From NCBI GenBank assembly GCA_026418625.1, contig JAOABA010000001.1:1-64000 (forward strand): a stretch of DNA of 64,000 bases, given 5' to 3'. Below are positions 34,099 to 42,837 of the stretch, piece by piece. The notes beneath the pieces were generated by a model. The model did no database searches. It was not told the DNA's origin and was given only the letters and a program-made list of their open reading frames with translations. The position numbers and the translations under genes were made by a program. How positions within the stretch are numbered: the first letter of the stretch is position 1; each line of letters opens with the position of its first letter. Source of the DNA: Candidatus Kapaibacterium sp. Its GTDB lineage: Bacteria; Bacteroidota; Ignavibacteria; Kapaibacteriales; UBA2268.

Positions 34099-36276
34099 AT
34101 GGGAACAATGGAAAAAATGCGGAGGACATCACCATATCTCCTTGCTTTGTTTGTTATTATTTTTGTTGGATTTATGGTTGCATCAGATGCTGATATAAGC
34201 AATCTACTACGACATGCAACAAATCCACAAACCGCAGAAATTGGTAAGGTTAATGATGATGTTATACTCTATAAAGATTTCGAAGCTAAAGTTCAAGAGC
34301 AGATTGATCAACAAAAACAACAAGCTGGTGAAGAACAATTCGAAATTGATTACAATCAGATAAGAAGTTCTATATGGTCTCAAACTATTGAAGATTTATT
34401 AATTAAACAGCAAGCTAAAAATTTAGGTCTTTTTGTTTCTGATAAAGAAATTTTGGATATTCTTTTCGATAACCCACCAGATTATCTAAGAAAACCATTT
34501 ACTGACTCAGCTGGTAATTTCTTGGCAGAACAGTATTATGAGATCATAACAAAACCTGATATTATATACCAAAGACTACCTCAAGATATGTCTCAGGAGG
34601 AAAAGAAGAATGTTGTTGAAACTTTCAAAAAAGATCTTATCAAAATTGAACAATTCCTTCGTGATGAAAGATTAAGAGAGGGATTAAGGAACATTGTTTC
34701 GACTGCTACATCCTTTATTTCACCAACTTATGCTAGACAAAAATATATTGAAGATAACTCAAGGGCTAATGCAAGTTTCATTAAATTGGATATTAACACT
34801 ATTCAGGATTCTGAAATAAAAGTAAGCGATGAAGAAATCCAAAATTATTACGAGAATAATAAACGTTTTTATCCGCAAAAACCAAAAAGAAAGTTAAAAT
34901 TTGTTACATTCAGATTAGTTCCCTCTGATAAAGACACTGCTGCTGCAAATAAAAGCGTTGCAAAAATTAACAATGCCCTTCAGGAAGCTCCCACTTTCGA
35001 GGAAAAAGATACTGTCTTCACAAAGAAGGCAATGGAATTTCAGGGCGAAACAATTGAATATACTAACTTAAATGATATTAAACCTGATCTATTACCCTAT
35101 CTTTCAAATGCACAAGTAAGACAAGTTATTGGACCAGTATATTTAAGGGATGCAATATATTTTTTCAGAATTGACGACAAAAGAACTGGTGATAATCCGG
35201 TAGTCAAAGCTTCCCATATATTAATTAATTTTGGATCTAACAAGGACAGTGCAAAAGCAGAAGCAGAAAAGATATTAAAAAGAGCTAAGTCAGGCGAAGA
35301 TTTTGCTGAACTTGCAAAAAAGTATTCCGAAGATAAAGGCTCGGGTATGCAAGGAGGTGATCTTGGTTATTTCGGAAAAGGAAAAATGGTTAAACCTTTC
35401 GAGGATGCAGCTTTTTCTGCCTCAGTTGGCTCTATTGTAGGACCTGTTGAATCTCAATTTGGTTACCATATCATAAAAGTTGTTGACAAACAAGCTACAG
35501 AAATTAAATATAGCCAAATTAAAATACAACCACAAATTTCAAGGGCAACCACAAGAAATCTTAACAGGAATGCTAAAGATTTCAAAACAAGAGTAGAAGA
35601 AGGCACCCCATTTGACTCTGTTGCAAAATATTATAACTTGATTGCAAGAGAAACAGATTTCTTTGAAAGAGATCGTCCAGTTCTTGGTTCAAATTATCTT
35701 TCGAGCTTAGCTTTCGAGGAATCTGTTGGCAAAGTTCTTGAACCAATTGAAATTAAAGGGCAAGGTATTGTTGTTGCTCAAATAATAGATAGTCGTCAAG
35801 CAGGATTCTCGCCCTTGGTTGATGTAAAAGATAGAATTAAACAAACATTAGTAAGAATTAAGAAGCTTGATGCTTTAAAATCAAAAGCAAATGAATTATA
35901 CAACAAAATTAAAAATTCCGGTTCACTTGCAAATGCAGCTGAATTAGTAAAACCTTATGAAGTTAGAACGGTTAATGATATTATCAATAACGGTATAGTT
36001 CCCGGTTATGGTCAAGACATTGCCTTTACGAATAAAGTATTCTTGCTTCCTTTAAATAAAATTTCTGAACCTATAAGAGGAGAAACAGGTTATTATATTA
36101 TTGAAGTTCATAGCAGAACAATTCCTGATGAAAATATTGTTAAGCAGAATTTGCCTGATTACTTGAAAAATTTAAGAACTGCAGCAAAAAGTATGGGCTA
36201 TTATCAATGGTTCCAAAAAATAAAAGAAGATGCTAATATCGAAGATTTCAGATTTAAATTTTTCCGTGAATATTAA
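34099..36276 (+). CDS. membrane-anchored parvulin-type peptidyl-prolyl isomerase (PpiD/SurA-like)
   Basis: A 725-residue periplasmic folding factor. One N-terminal helix (about 12-28, PYLLALFVIIFVGFMV) anchors it, followed by a SurA/PpiD-type N-terminal chaperone region. A parvulin domain lies at about residues 370-465: VKASHILI, SEDKGSGMQGGDLGYFGKG, and FGYHIIKV. A second, weaker parvulin-like segment may lie near 620-700 (GYYIIEVHSR). PpiD-type proteins help newly exported proteins fold. A Bacteroidota-type promoter lies upstream and a strong hairpin terminator follows 26 bases after the stop. Confidence 0.88.
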   Translation: MGTMEKMRRTSPYLLALFVIIFVGFMVASDADISNLLRHATNPQTAEIGKVNDDVILYKDFEAKVQEQIDQQKQQAGEEQFEIDYNQIRSSIWSQTIEDLLIKQQAKNLGLFVSDKEILDILFDNPPDYLRKPFTDSAGNFLAEQYYEIITKPDIIYQRLPQDMSQEEKKNVVETFKKDLIKIEQFLRDERLREGLRNIVSTATSFISPTYARQKYIEDNSRANASFIKLDINTIQDSEIKVSDEEIQNYYENNKRFYPQKPKRKLKFVTFRLVPSDKDTAAANKSVAKINNALQEAPTFEEKDTVFTKKAMEFQGETIEYTNLNDIKPDLLPYLSNAQVRQVIGPVYLRDAIYFFRIDDKRTGDNPVVKASHILINFGSNKDSAKAEAEKILKRAKSGEDFAELAKKYSEDKGSGMQGGDLGYFGKGKMVKPFEDAAFSASVGSIVGPVESQFGYHIIKVVDKQATEIKYSQIKIQPQISRATTRNLNRNAKDFKTRVEEGTPFDSVAKYYNLIARETDFFERDRPVLGSNYLSSLAFEESVGKVLEPIEIKGQGIVVAQIIDSRQAGFSPLVDVKDRIKQTLVRIKKLDALKSKANELYNKIKNSGSLANAAELVKPYEVRTVNDIINNGIVPGYGQDIAFTNKVFLLPLNKISEPIRGETGYYIIEVHSRTIPDENIVKQNLPDYLKNLRTAAKSMGYYQWFQKIKEDANIEDFRFKFFREY

Positions 36277-36301
36277 TAAATAAGAAAAAAATTTAAAAAA
36301 A

Positions 36302-36330
36302 TAGGGGCTGTCTTAAAGAGGCAGCCCCTA
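36302..36330. terminator. bidirectional hairpin terminator between convergent genes
   Basis: Nine perfectly paired bases (TAGGGGCTG at 36302-36310 with CAGCCCCTA at 36322-36330) extend inward through further pairs (with two G-T wobbles) to an AAA loop at 36315-36317. A-rich sequence lies before it and AATTTTTTT after it, so it can terminate the parvulin gene on the plus strand and the 36338-36796 gene on the minus strand. The same GGGCTGTCTT core appears in the inverted repeat at 49865-49972. Confidence 0.85.
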
Positions 36331-36337
36331 AATTTTT

Positions 36338-36796
36338 TTATTGATCTGTTTTTTTCAAATGGAAACGATATTTAGCTTTGTTAAAATCAATTTCTAAGTC
36401 TCGCTCCAATACATTTCCGTTTTTATCTATTAAATTACAAACAACGGTGTCATAAGGATTGTTTTTAGATTTTAATTTTAGAAATACAAAAACTTTGTTT
36501 TTATCTTGGTCATCAGTATAAACTTCAATAAAACTAAGTTTTGCATAGCTTTTGTAGTAATAATTATATTGAGGGAATGTAGGAATAATATTGTATTTTT
36601 CGGAAATTACTTGCTCAATTTTATATATCACCATCCATTTGAATAAAGCTTCAGAAATACCTTCAAAATCCTCGTTCATTTCATCATCATTCCACAAAAT
36701 ACCAGATTCTCTGAAAACAGGAATTAAAACAATCAAAGCTTCCCGGAAATTTTTAATCAAATCGTTTAAAGTCAATGATTTACCTTTTTCTGCCAT
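36338..36796 (-). CDS. conserved-looking protein of unknown function
   Basis: A 152-residue cytoplasmic protein. The N-terminal half is helical (LNDLIKNFREALIVLIPVF, GILWNDDEMNEDFEGISEALFKWM), while the C-terminal half is beta-rich and charged (FLKLKSKNNPYDTVVCNLID, then GNVLERDLEIDF). No known motif is recognised, and there is no signal peptide. It stands alone between the hairpin terminator it shares with the parvulin gene and a 168-base spacer divergent from ffh. Confidence 0.7.
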   Translation of the reverse strand: MAEKGKSLTLNDLIKNFREALIVLIPVFRESGILWNDDEMNEDFEGISEALFKWMVIYKIEQVISEKYNIIPTFPQYNYYYKSYAKLSFIEVYTDDQDKNKVFVFLKLKSKNNPYDTVVCNLIDKNGNVLERDLEIDFNKAKYRFHLKKTDQ

Positions 36797-36906
36797 AATT
36801 CAAAACCAAAAATTCAATAAATAAAAAGATAAGAATAACAAATTTATAAAGATTAAAATAAAAAACACAATTTAACTTTGTTATTATTTTAATAATGAAA
36901 ATAAAT

Positions 36907-36937
36907 TTGTTAAAAAGCTGATTTAATCCTAAATTTG
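36907..36937 (+). promoter_or_regulatory. Bacteroidota-type promoter upstream of ffh
   Basis: TTG at 36907-36909 and TAAATTTG at 36930-36937 are separated by 20 bases, a close match to the TTG/TAnnTTTG pattern. The ffh ATG follows at 36965, giving a leader of about 20 bases. Confidence 0.6.
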
Positions 36938-36964
36938 TAGTTCTTTATTTTTCAATAACTAAAA

Positions 36965-38302
36965 ATGTTTGAGAATTTACAGGAAAAGCTCGAAGTAGCA
37001 TTAAAGCGTTTTCGAGGACAGGCAACAATAACAGAAAACAACATTCAAGAAGCTCTCGACGAGATTCGAAAGGCTCTCATTGAGGCAGATGTTAATTTGA
37101 ATGTTGCCCGTAAATTTGTCGAAGACGTTAAAGAAAAAGCTATTGGGACTGAAGTCAGAGGCAAGCTGCTCCCTGAACAATTAATCGTAAAAATTGTCAG
37201 AGATGAGCTTGTCGAACTACTCGGTAGCAAACAATCAGACATTCTAATGTCCCCTCAACCACCGACTGTGATTTTAGTTGCAGGATTGCAGGGGTCTGGT
37301 AAAACAACATTTTGTGCAAAACTCGCTAAAAATCTCAGAAAGAAAGGAAGACAACCACTATTAGTTGCCTGCGACGTTTATAGACCTGCAGCAATTGAGC
37401 AATTGAAATTACTCGGTAGTTCGGCTAATATTCCTGTGTTCTCTCAAGACAGCCAAGATCCAATTAAAATTGCAAACGAAGCCTTAGCTTATGCTAAAAG
37501 GTTTGCCAGAGATGTTCTTATTATTGATACAGCAGGTCGGTTAACCATTGACGAACAGATGATGACGGAAATAAGGAACTTAAGCAATTCTTTGCATCCT
37601 ACCGAAACTTTGTTCGTTTGTGATGCTATGATTGGGCAAGATGCAGTAACAACAGCAAAAGCTTTTAACGATGTTTTGAACCTTACAGGTATTGTTCTAA
37701 CAAAATTAGATGGAGACACAAGAGGCGGTGCTGCTTTATCAGTAAAATCAGTTGTTGGAAAACCCATTAAATTTATTAGCACTGGTGAAAAGATTGAAGC
37801 TTTAGAGCCTTTCCATCCCGAAAGAGTTGCATCAAGAATTCTTGGAATGGGTGATATTCTTACTTTGGTTGAAAAAGCAGAGCAAGAATTTGATGAAAAA
37901 GAAGCCCAAAAGCTTGAACAAAAAATCAGAAAAAATCAATTTACATTTGAGGATTTTCTGGATCAGCTTCGAACAATAAAAAAGATGGGTTCTATTAGAG
38001 ACCTGCTTGGGTTAATTCCGGGAATGGATAAAGCGCTTCGTGGTGTCAATATTGATGATAAGTCATTTTCTAAAGTCGAAGCAATCATCTTATCAATGAC
38101 TAAACAAGAAAGAGAGAATCCCAAGATATTAAATGGTTCAAGACGTAGGAGAATTGCTTTAGGAAGTGGGACAACCGTTCAGGACGTAAACCGCTTAATT
38201 AAGCAATTCGAAGATATGACAAAAATGATGAAAAACATTTCTCGTGGAGGTAGGTCAAATTTCCTTAGCCAATTTGGTTTACCCAAAAATTTTGGAATTT
38301 AA
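36965..38302 (+). CDS. ffh: signal recognition particle protein Ffh (SRP54)
   Basis: Ffh binds 4.5S RNA and nascent signal sequences and docks with FtsY at the membrane. The 445-residue chain has the helical N domain (1-85), the G domain with GLQGSGKTT (107-115), DVYRPAAIEQL, DTAGR (188-192) and TKLDGDTRGG, and the Met-containing M domain (about 300-445) with the RNA-binding GSRRRRIALGSGT stretch. Length is standard. The ribosomal protein S16 gene follows 35 bases later, a common arrangement. Confidence 0.97.
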   Translation: MFENLQEKLEVALKRFRGQATITENNIQEALDEIRKALIEADVNLNVARKFVEDVKEKAIGTEVRGKLLPEQLIVKIVRDELVELLGSKQSDILMSPQPPTVILVAGLQGSGKTTFCAKLAKNLRKKGRQPLLVACDVYRPAAIEQLKLLGSSANIPVFSQDSQDPIKIANEALAYAKRFARDVLIIDTAGRLTIDEQMMTEIRNLSNSLHPTETLFVCDAMIGQDAVTTAKAFNDVLNLTGIVLTKLDGDTRGGAALSVKSVVGKPIKFISTGEKIEALEPFHPERVASRILGMGDILTLVEKAEQEFDEKEAQKLEQKIRKNQFTFEDFLDQLRTIKKMGSIRDLLGLIPGMDKALRGVNIDDKSFSKVEAIILSMTKQERENPKILNGSRRRRIALGSGTTVQDVNRLIKQFEDMTKMMKNISRGGRSNFLSQFGLPKNFGI

Positions 38303-38337
38303 TTTGAAATTATTTTTAATAAATATTAGGATATAAA

Positions 38338-38754
38338 ATGGTTAAATTAAGATTAAGAAGAAAAGGCAGAACACATTACCCAATTTACGACATTGTTGCA
38401 GTTGACAGTCGTCAGAAGCGTGATGGAGCATATCTCGAGCGATTGGGCTATTATGATCCGCATACCAAACCCTCAACTATTAAAGTTGACCCCGACAGAG
38501 CTGTTTATTGGCTTAATATCGGAGCTCAACCAACTGATATGGTTCGAGAACTTTTCAGTTACGAAGGAATTTTGCTCAGAAGACACTTACAATTTAAGGG
38601 AAAGACTGAGTTTGAAATTCAGGAAGCTGTAAAAGAACACAAAAGAATAGCTACTGAGAGATATTTCAGAAGGGCTGAGCTTCGCAAACGAAGATTTGAA
38701 TTAAGAGAGAAGGAAAAGCAGCAACAATCGGAAGAACAAGCTAAAGCTGAGTAA
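38338..38754 (+). CDS. rpsP: 30S ribosomal protein S16
   Basis: The first 80 residues are typical S16 (MVKLRLRRKGRTHYPIYDIVAVD split over the start, then AYLERLGYYDP and the Asp-Arg-Ala-Tyr-Trp segment). The protein is 138 residues long, with a charged Lys/Glu/Gln-rich helical extension of about 50 residues, as seen in several Bacteroidota. The usual downstream partners rimM, trmD and rplS are missing; the next gene is a tRNA on the opposite strand. Confidence 0.95.
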   Translation: MVKLRLRRKGRTHYPIYDIVAVDSRQKRDGAYLERLGYYDPHTKPSTIKVDPDRAVYWLNIGAQPTDMVRELFSYEGILLRRHLQFKGKTEFEIQEAVKEHKRIATERYFRRAELRKRRFELREKEKQQQSEEQAKAE

Positions 38755-38788
38755 TTTTTTATAATTACAATCAAAGTGGAAGGTTTAG

Positions 38789-38863
38789 TCGGGGCGGCGG
38801 GATTCGAACCTGCGACCTTCTGCTCCCAAAACAGACGCGCTAACCGGGCTGCGCTACGCCCCG
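38789..38863 (-). tRNA. tRNA-Pro (anticodon UGG)
   Basis: A 75-nt cloverleaf on the minus strand. Acceptor halves CGGGGCG and CGCCCCG pair perfectly. The D arm begins GCGCAGCCCGG, the anticodon stem TCTGT/GCAGA (with one G-T pair) encloses loop TTTGGGA with anticodon TGG, and the T arm carries GGTTCGAATCC. The discriminator is A, and the next bases are CTA, so CCA is not encoded and must be added by the CCA enzyme at 13176. A CAAAATTA element at 38875-38882 (reverse complement TAATTTTG) may be its -7 box. Confidence 0.95.
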
Positions 38864-38924
38864 AAAAAAGTTTACAAAATTATGAAATTATTGTCTCTTT
38901 TAAAAATTATTTTTAGCTTGAATT

Positions 38925-39623
38925 TCATTTTTCTTGAAATATTTTGTCATCAACACCTTTATTAATGGAATAATTCGAATATGTTATAATAACTTCTCCA
39001 GTTGTTGATGGTGGTTTATCGCTTTTTTTCTTTCCTGGAGTATCAAAACCACTAAAGTTTTTTGGCATTCGCATATTCTTTAAATCAAAAGTAAATTTGA
39101 GCTTACTTGGCAAACCATATTTTAATAACTTATCTTCATAATCAAAATTCAGAACAACTGTGCCGCCTTGTTTAAATGTGCTTTCCACTTTTCTAATGAC
39201 ATTTTCCTTTTCATCAATCCAAATAGTTGAAAGAACCAAGTCACTTTTATCATCATTTGGAATAATTTTTATAACATTAGTTTGATAGGTATTCAATACT
39301 TCTTTCTTAACAAAAACACTTGTGATGTTTTCTTTAAAAAATGATTCAGGGGAAAAATTAAATCCTTCCTTTGGCAACATTAGGAAACCATCAGATTGAA
39401 TTTTGAATTTATCAGGTTTTTTATAAAAAATTTTTGCGTCAACATCAGGAACTTTTAGGAAATCAATATTTACCTTAATTTTTATATCTGCTTTGTAATC
39501 ATTTAAAGATTTTTGTTTTTCCCTTACCTTTTTGATAATTTCATTAGAATCTTGTGAATATGAAAGATTAAAGATTATTAACAAAAAAATAACAACTGAA
39601 GATAATAGAGTTCTTTTTTTCAT
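38925..39623 (-). CDS. LolA-like outer-membrane lipoprotein-sorting protein
   Basis: A 232-residue exported protein with signal peptide (about 1-23, LLSSVVIFLLIIFNLSYS). The mature part has the LolA/LppX-like pattern: an initial helix (NEIIKKVREKQKSLNDYKAD) and then antiparallel strands such as AKIFYKKPDKFKIQSDGFLMLP. LolA-like proteins carry lipidated cargo between membranes. The gene lies one base after an ABC permease gene and in the same run as its ATPase, so it may work with that exporter rather than as the general LolA. Confidence 0.72.
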   Translation of the reverse strand: MKKRTLLSSVVIFLLIIFNLSYSQDSNEIIKKVREKQKSLNDYKADIKIKVNIDFLKVPDVDAKIFYKKPDKFKIQSDGFLMLPKEGFNFSPESFFKENITSVFVKKEVLNTYQTNVIKIIPNDDKSDLVLSTIWIDEKENVIRKVESTFKQGGTVVLNFDYEDKLLKYGLPSKLKFTFDLKNMRMPKNFSGFDTPGKKKSDKPPSTTGEVIITYSNYSINKGVDDKIFQEK

Positions 39624-39624
39624 A

Positions 39625-40461
39625 TCAACTCAGAATATCCTTTCTTTCGAAACTTAAAATTGTGATTGTAAGAAAAATTATAATATGACCTAACAAAATA
39701 ATTCCGGATTGAATGATTGAAGTTAAATTTATTGGATCATCGAAAATATCCATCCAAGAAAGCATATAGTAGGTAAACATAAATGGTTTAATTTGATTAA
39801 AAAAATCTAAATCAATTGACGAGATTATTAGAAACACTATTATTACAGCCATTGTGGCAACTATAGGTCCAATAGCATTTTCAACAAATGAGGAAAAAAG
39901 GAAAGCAAGAGTTGTTACTACTGACATACTCAATGCAGCAAAACCATAGGCAATAAAAAATCTCCAGAGAATATCATTTGTTGGAAAAATTATTATTATG
40001 TCTCTCAAAACAATCAATTCCCCGGTTCCAAAAATTAATATGCCAAGTCCTAAGCTGACCAATGCCAAGAATAAAATTAAAAGATTTGTGTAGATGATTC
40101 CAGCTATAAATTTGGATAAGATGAACTTTAATCTGGAAACCGGACGTGAAAGGATTAATCTATAAGTTCCACCTGTAGCTTCTCCAGCAAGTAGATCACC
40201 AGCGACCAAAGTAATTAAAAATGGGATATGAATTGTTATCATATTTAAAATAAAATAGGCAATTAAGTAACCATTCAAAAAATTTCCACTTATCACAAAA
40301 TTTTGCTGTAAGCCTCTTGTAACAGTATCCAAAAAATTTTGCCCTTGGAAATACATTACTAATTGGATGATTATACTTAAAACTGCCAGAGTAATGAAAC
40401 TTATATATGTTCTCCACTTTCTAAAAATTTTATAAAGTTCAATACTTACCAATGTAATCAT
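39625..40461 (-). CDS. ABC transporter permease (ABC-2 type)
   Basis: A 278-residue membrane protein with six predicted helices, arranged as in ABC-2 type permeases: a first helix near 17-37, the GDLLAGEATGGTYRLILSRPVSR loop, typical of this family (key residues GEATGG and RPVSR), and paired helices to the end. It forms a transporter with the ATPase encoded upstream; the two genes overlap by four bases (ATGA type). The substrate is unknown. The LolA-like gene follows immediately. Confidence 0.88.
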   Translation of the reverse strand: MITLVSIELYKIFRKWRTYISFITLAVLSIIIQLVMYFQGQNFLDTVTRGLQQNFVISGNFLNGYLIAYFILNMITIHIPFLITLVAGDLLAGEATGGTYRLILSRPVSRLKFILSKFIAGIIYTNLLILFLALVSLGLGILIFGTGELIVLRDIIIIFPTNDILWRFFIAYGFAALSMSVVTTLAFLFSSFVENAIGPIVATMAVIIVFLIISSIDLDFFNQIKPFMFTYYMLSWMDIFDDPINLTSIIQSGIILLGHIIIFLTITILSFERKDILS

Positions 40462-41393
40462 TTTGCACCTCCATCAGTGAGGCTTAGAAAATAATCTTCA
40501 AGAGAACGTGATGGTGTTATTGAATAGACATCTATACCATTTTCTACAAATTTTTTATTAAGAACTGGTATTTTCTCTTTTTGAATTTTAATTTTAATAA
40601 CTTGGCTGTTTTCATTATTCATATTGTTTGTATCCGATAAAACCTGCAGGTTTACCTCATTAGCGATGTTCCGAGCTTTTTCCGTATCGTTCACTGTAAA
40701 GGAAACCTCTAATTCCTTGGGTCTTAGTAACTCTTCAACTGAACCTTCAATAACTGTCTTGCCTTTGTTAATAATAATCATTCTATTAGCTATTGCTTCA
40801 ACCTCAAAAAGTAAATGTGAAGAGAGAAAAATGGTTTTTCCAAAATCGTTTCTTAAGGATAAAATAAGCTCTCTTATCTCTTTCATTCCGTGAGGATCGA
40901 GTCCTGTAGTTGGTTCATCTAAAATTATTAATTCAGGATCGTGAATAAGAGCTTGGGCAATTCCCAATCTTTGCTTCATCCCTGATGAAAAAGTCTTGAC
41001 CTTGCTTGTTGCTCTTTCTTTAAGCCCGACAATATCCAAAATTTCCATTATTCTTTTATTACTAATGTCATATCTTGAAATTTTAGCAAGAATTTCCAAA
41101 TTTTTATAGGCTGATAGATAGCCATATAAATCTGGTTTTTCAACAATTGCGCCAACCTTTTTAAGAATCTTTATTCGATGTTTTAATAAATCTTTGTCAA
41201 AAATTTTAATTGAGCCTGTTGTTGGGTAAATCAGAGTCAATAACATTCTGATGGTAGTGCTTTTTCCTGCTCCATTGGGACCAAGAAAACCAAATATATC
41301 ACCCTTGAAAACATTAATATTGAGATTATTTACAGCCCACAAAGATTTAAACCTTTTGGACAAATTTTTAACTTCGATAATTTTGTTTTCCAA
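40458..41393 (-). CDS. ABC transporter ATP-binding protein
   Basis: A 311-residue ATPase with Walker A GPNGAGKST near residue 39, the Q-loop region, signature SSGMKQRLGIAQAL, Walker B LIILDEPTTGLDPHG, and switch SSHLLFE. The C-terminal 90 residues form the extension seen in ABC-2 drug or lipid exporters (family of CcmA/NatA-like ATPases). It pairs with the permease gene that overlaps its end. The metallophosphoesterase gene ends 22 bases upstream. Confidence 0.95.
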   Translation of the reverse strand: MENKIIEVKNLSKRFKSLWAVNNLNINVFKGDIFGFLGPNGAGKSTTIRMLLTLIYPTTGSIKIFDKDLLKHRIKILKKVGAIVEKPDLYGYLSAYKNLEILAKISRYDISNKRIMEILDIVGLKERATSKVKTFSSGMKQRLGIAQALIHDPELIILDEPTTGLDPHGMKEIRELILSLRNDFGKTIFLSSHLLFEVEAIANRMIIINKGKTVIEGSVEELLRPKELEVSFTVNDTEKARNIANEVNLQVLSDTNNMNNENSQVIKIKIQKEKIPVLNKKFVENGIDVYSITPSRSLEDYFLSLTDGGAK

Positions 41394-41415
41394 ATTTAAA
41401 CCTTTAAAAAATGAT

Positions 41416-42765
41416 TTAAGCCAAGTTGGAAGCTTTTCTCAAAATATGAAGTGATATTTCCGGAGGAATACCAACTCTAACAGGTGGTCCGACAGTTCCG
41501 ATACCTCGATTTACATATAAGTATTGATCTCTATCTCTGTATAAGCCTGCATATTGTTTATAAACAATTCTTGTAGGTGTAATAGTTTCACCGAAAATTT
41601 CAACACCAATTTGACCACCGTGAGTGTGACCAGAAAGCATTAAATCAACTTTTGTTCTTCCTCTTACCTCTCTATCCCAGTTAATAGGGTCATGACTGAG
41701 TAATATAATTGGTTGACTATTATCTAAACCAGATAAAGCTTTGCCAACATCTCCGAACTTGATTCTTTCGCTTGAATTATCAATTCCAGCGACTTGAAGT
41801 ATTTCTTTTTCAATTTCAATTTTTACATTAGAATTAATTAACAGATTAATGCCAGCAGATTGAAGCAATCCTATTAACTGAGATTGTTTTTCTAATGTCA
41901 TATAATGATCGTGATTACCAAGACAACCATAAACCCCGTATTTTGCACTCAAGGATTTCAGAGATTTGAAAATGAAAGGAATTTCATCAGGCTCAAAATT
42001 TACAAAATCGCCGGTTATCAAAATTAAGTCAGGGTTCAAAGAGTTTACTAAAAAGGCTACCCTTTCCATTGGTTTTTGTGAATTAAAAGATCCGGCGTGA
42101 ATGTCTGATAGTTGGACTAATCTTAATCCATCGAGGGAATTAGGTAAATTGAACAATGGTATTTCGGTTTTGTGAATTTGATAATCATAAGTAGTATTTA
42201 TCATACCATTGGCAACCATAATATAAGGGACCCCTGCAATTGACCACCCAGCCATTTTTAAAATTTTTCTTCTACTAATTCCTTTATCAATTTGGTAGTT
42301 TGAGTCAAGCTCTTTTAAATCTTCAGATTCATATAATGATAACTCATTATTAATAATAGAGTTATTTTTTATCAAAGCAGAACTTACTTCATTATCATTT
42401 TGTATGTTATTATTCACCAAATGATTAGCTAAATTTTTTCCTTTAAGCTTTTTAAAAATAAATTTAATAATATCTTTAATCATTAAAACTGGTGAGATAA
42501 CTATTTTTGGTAAATACCAAATAGCAGTTGTCAAATAAAGATATTTTTCAATCTGATGAGGCATTTTATCAACTATTCTCATAATCAGAGAATAGAAAGA
42601 GACAGCAAAAACGAAAATGCCAATACCCCAAAATAATTGGTAAAAAACTTTATTCCATTTATGCTCTTTGATAAATTTTGTCCAGCTTTTTAAGAAATAA
42701 AAATCAAAGACATATAAAATTATCGTAACAGCAATAATAAATGGCAAATATTTATGTGTATCCAT
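41416..42765 (-). CDS. membrane-bound metallophosphoesterase with internal twin-arginine motif
   Basis: A 449-residue protein. Three N-terminal helices (about 8-26, 43-63, 76-98) precede a linker and then SRRKILK at 164-170, followed by a hydrophobic stretch (171-187). This looks like an internal Tat signal that would place the catalytic domain outside. The metallophosphoesterase motifs are complete: LSDIHAG (Asp221, His223), TGDFVNF (Asp253), GNHDH (284-288), LLSHDP (His358), and SGHTHGG (His380, His382). It resembles YkuE/YaeI-type enzymes, some of which cleave lipid pyrophosphates such as UDP-diacylglucosamine. It is first in a run with the ABC transporter. The substrate is unknown. Confidence 0.85.
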   Translation of the reverse strand: MDTHKYLPFIIAVTIILYVFDFYFLKSWTKFIKEHKWNKVFYQLFWGIGIFVFAVSFYSLIMRIVDKMPHQIEKYLYLTTAIWYLPKIVISPVLMIKDIIKFIFKKLKGKNLANHLVNNNIQNDNEVSSALIKNNSIINNELSLYESEDLKELDSNYQIDKGISRRKILKMAGWSIAGVPYIMVANGMINTTYDYQIHKTEIPLFNLPNSLDGLRLVQLSDIHAGSFNSQKPMERVAFLVNSLNPDLILITGDFVNFEPDEIPFIFKSLKSLSAKYGVYGCLGNHDHYMTLEKQSQLIGLLQSAGINLLINSNVKIEIEKEILQVAGIDNSSERIKFGDVGKALSGLDNSQPIILLSHDPINWDREVRGRTKVDLMLSGHTHGGQIGVEIFGETITPTRIVYKQYAGLYRDRDQYLYVNRGIGTVGPPVRVGIPPEISLHILRKASNLA

Positions 42766-42837
42766 TTTTCAACTAATTAACTTGATTTATCGTTTATTTG
42801 ACGTGTATTTTTTTGAATTCTTTTAATAGGTGTTAGA

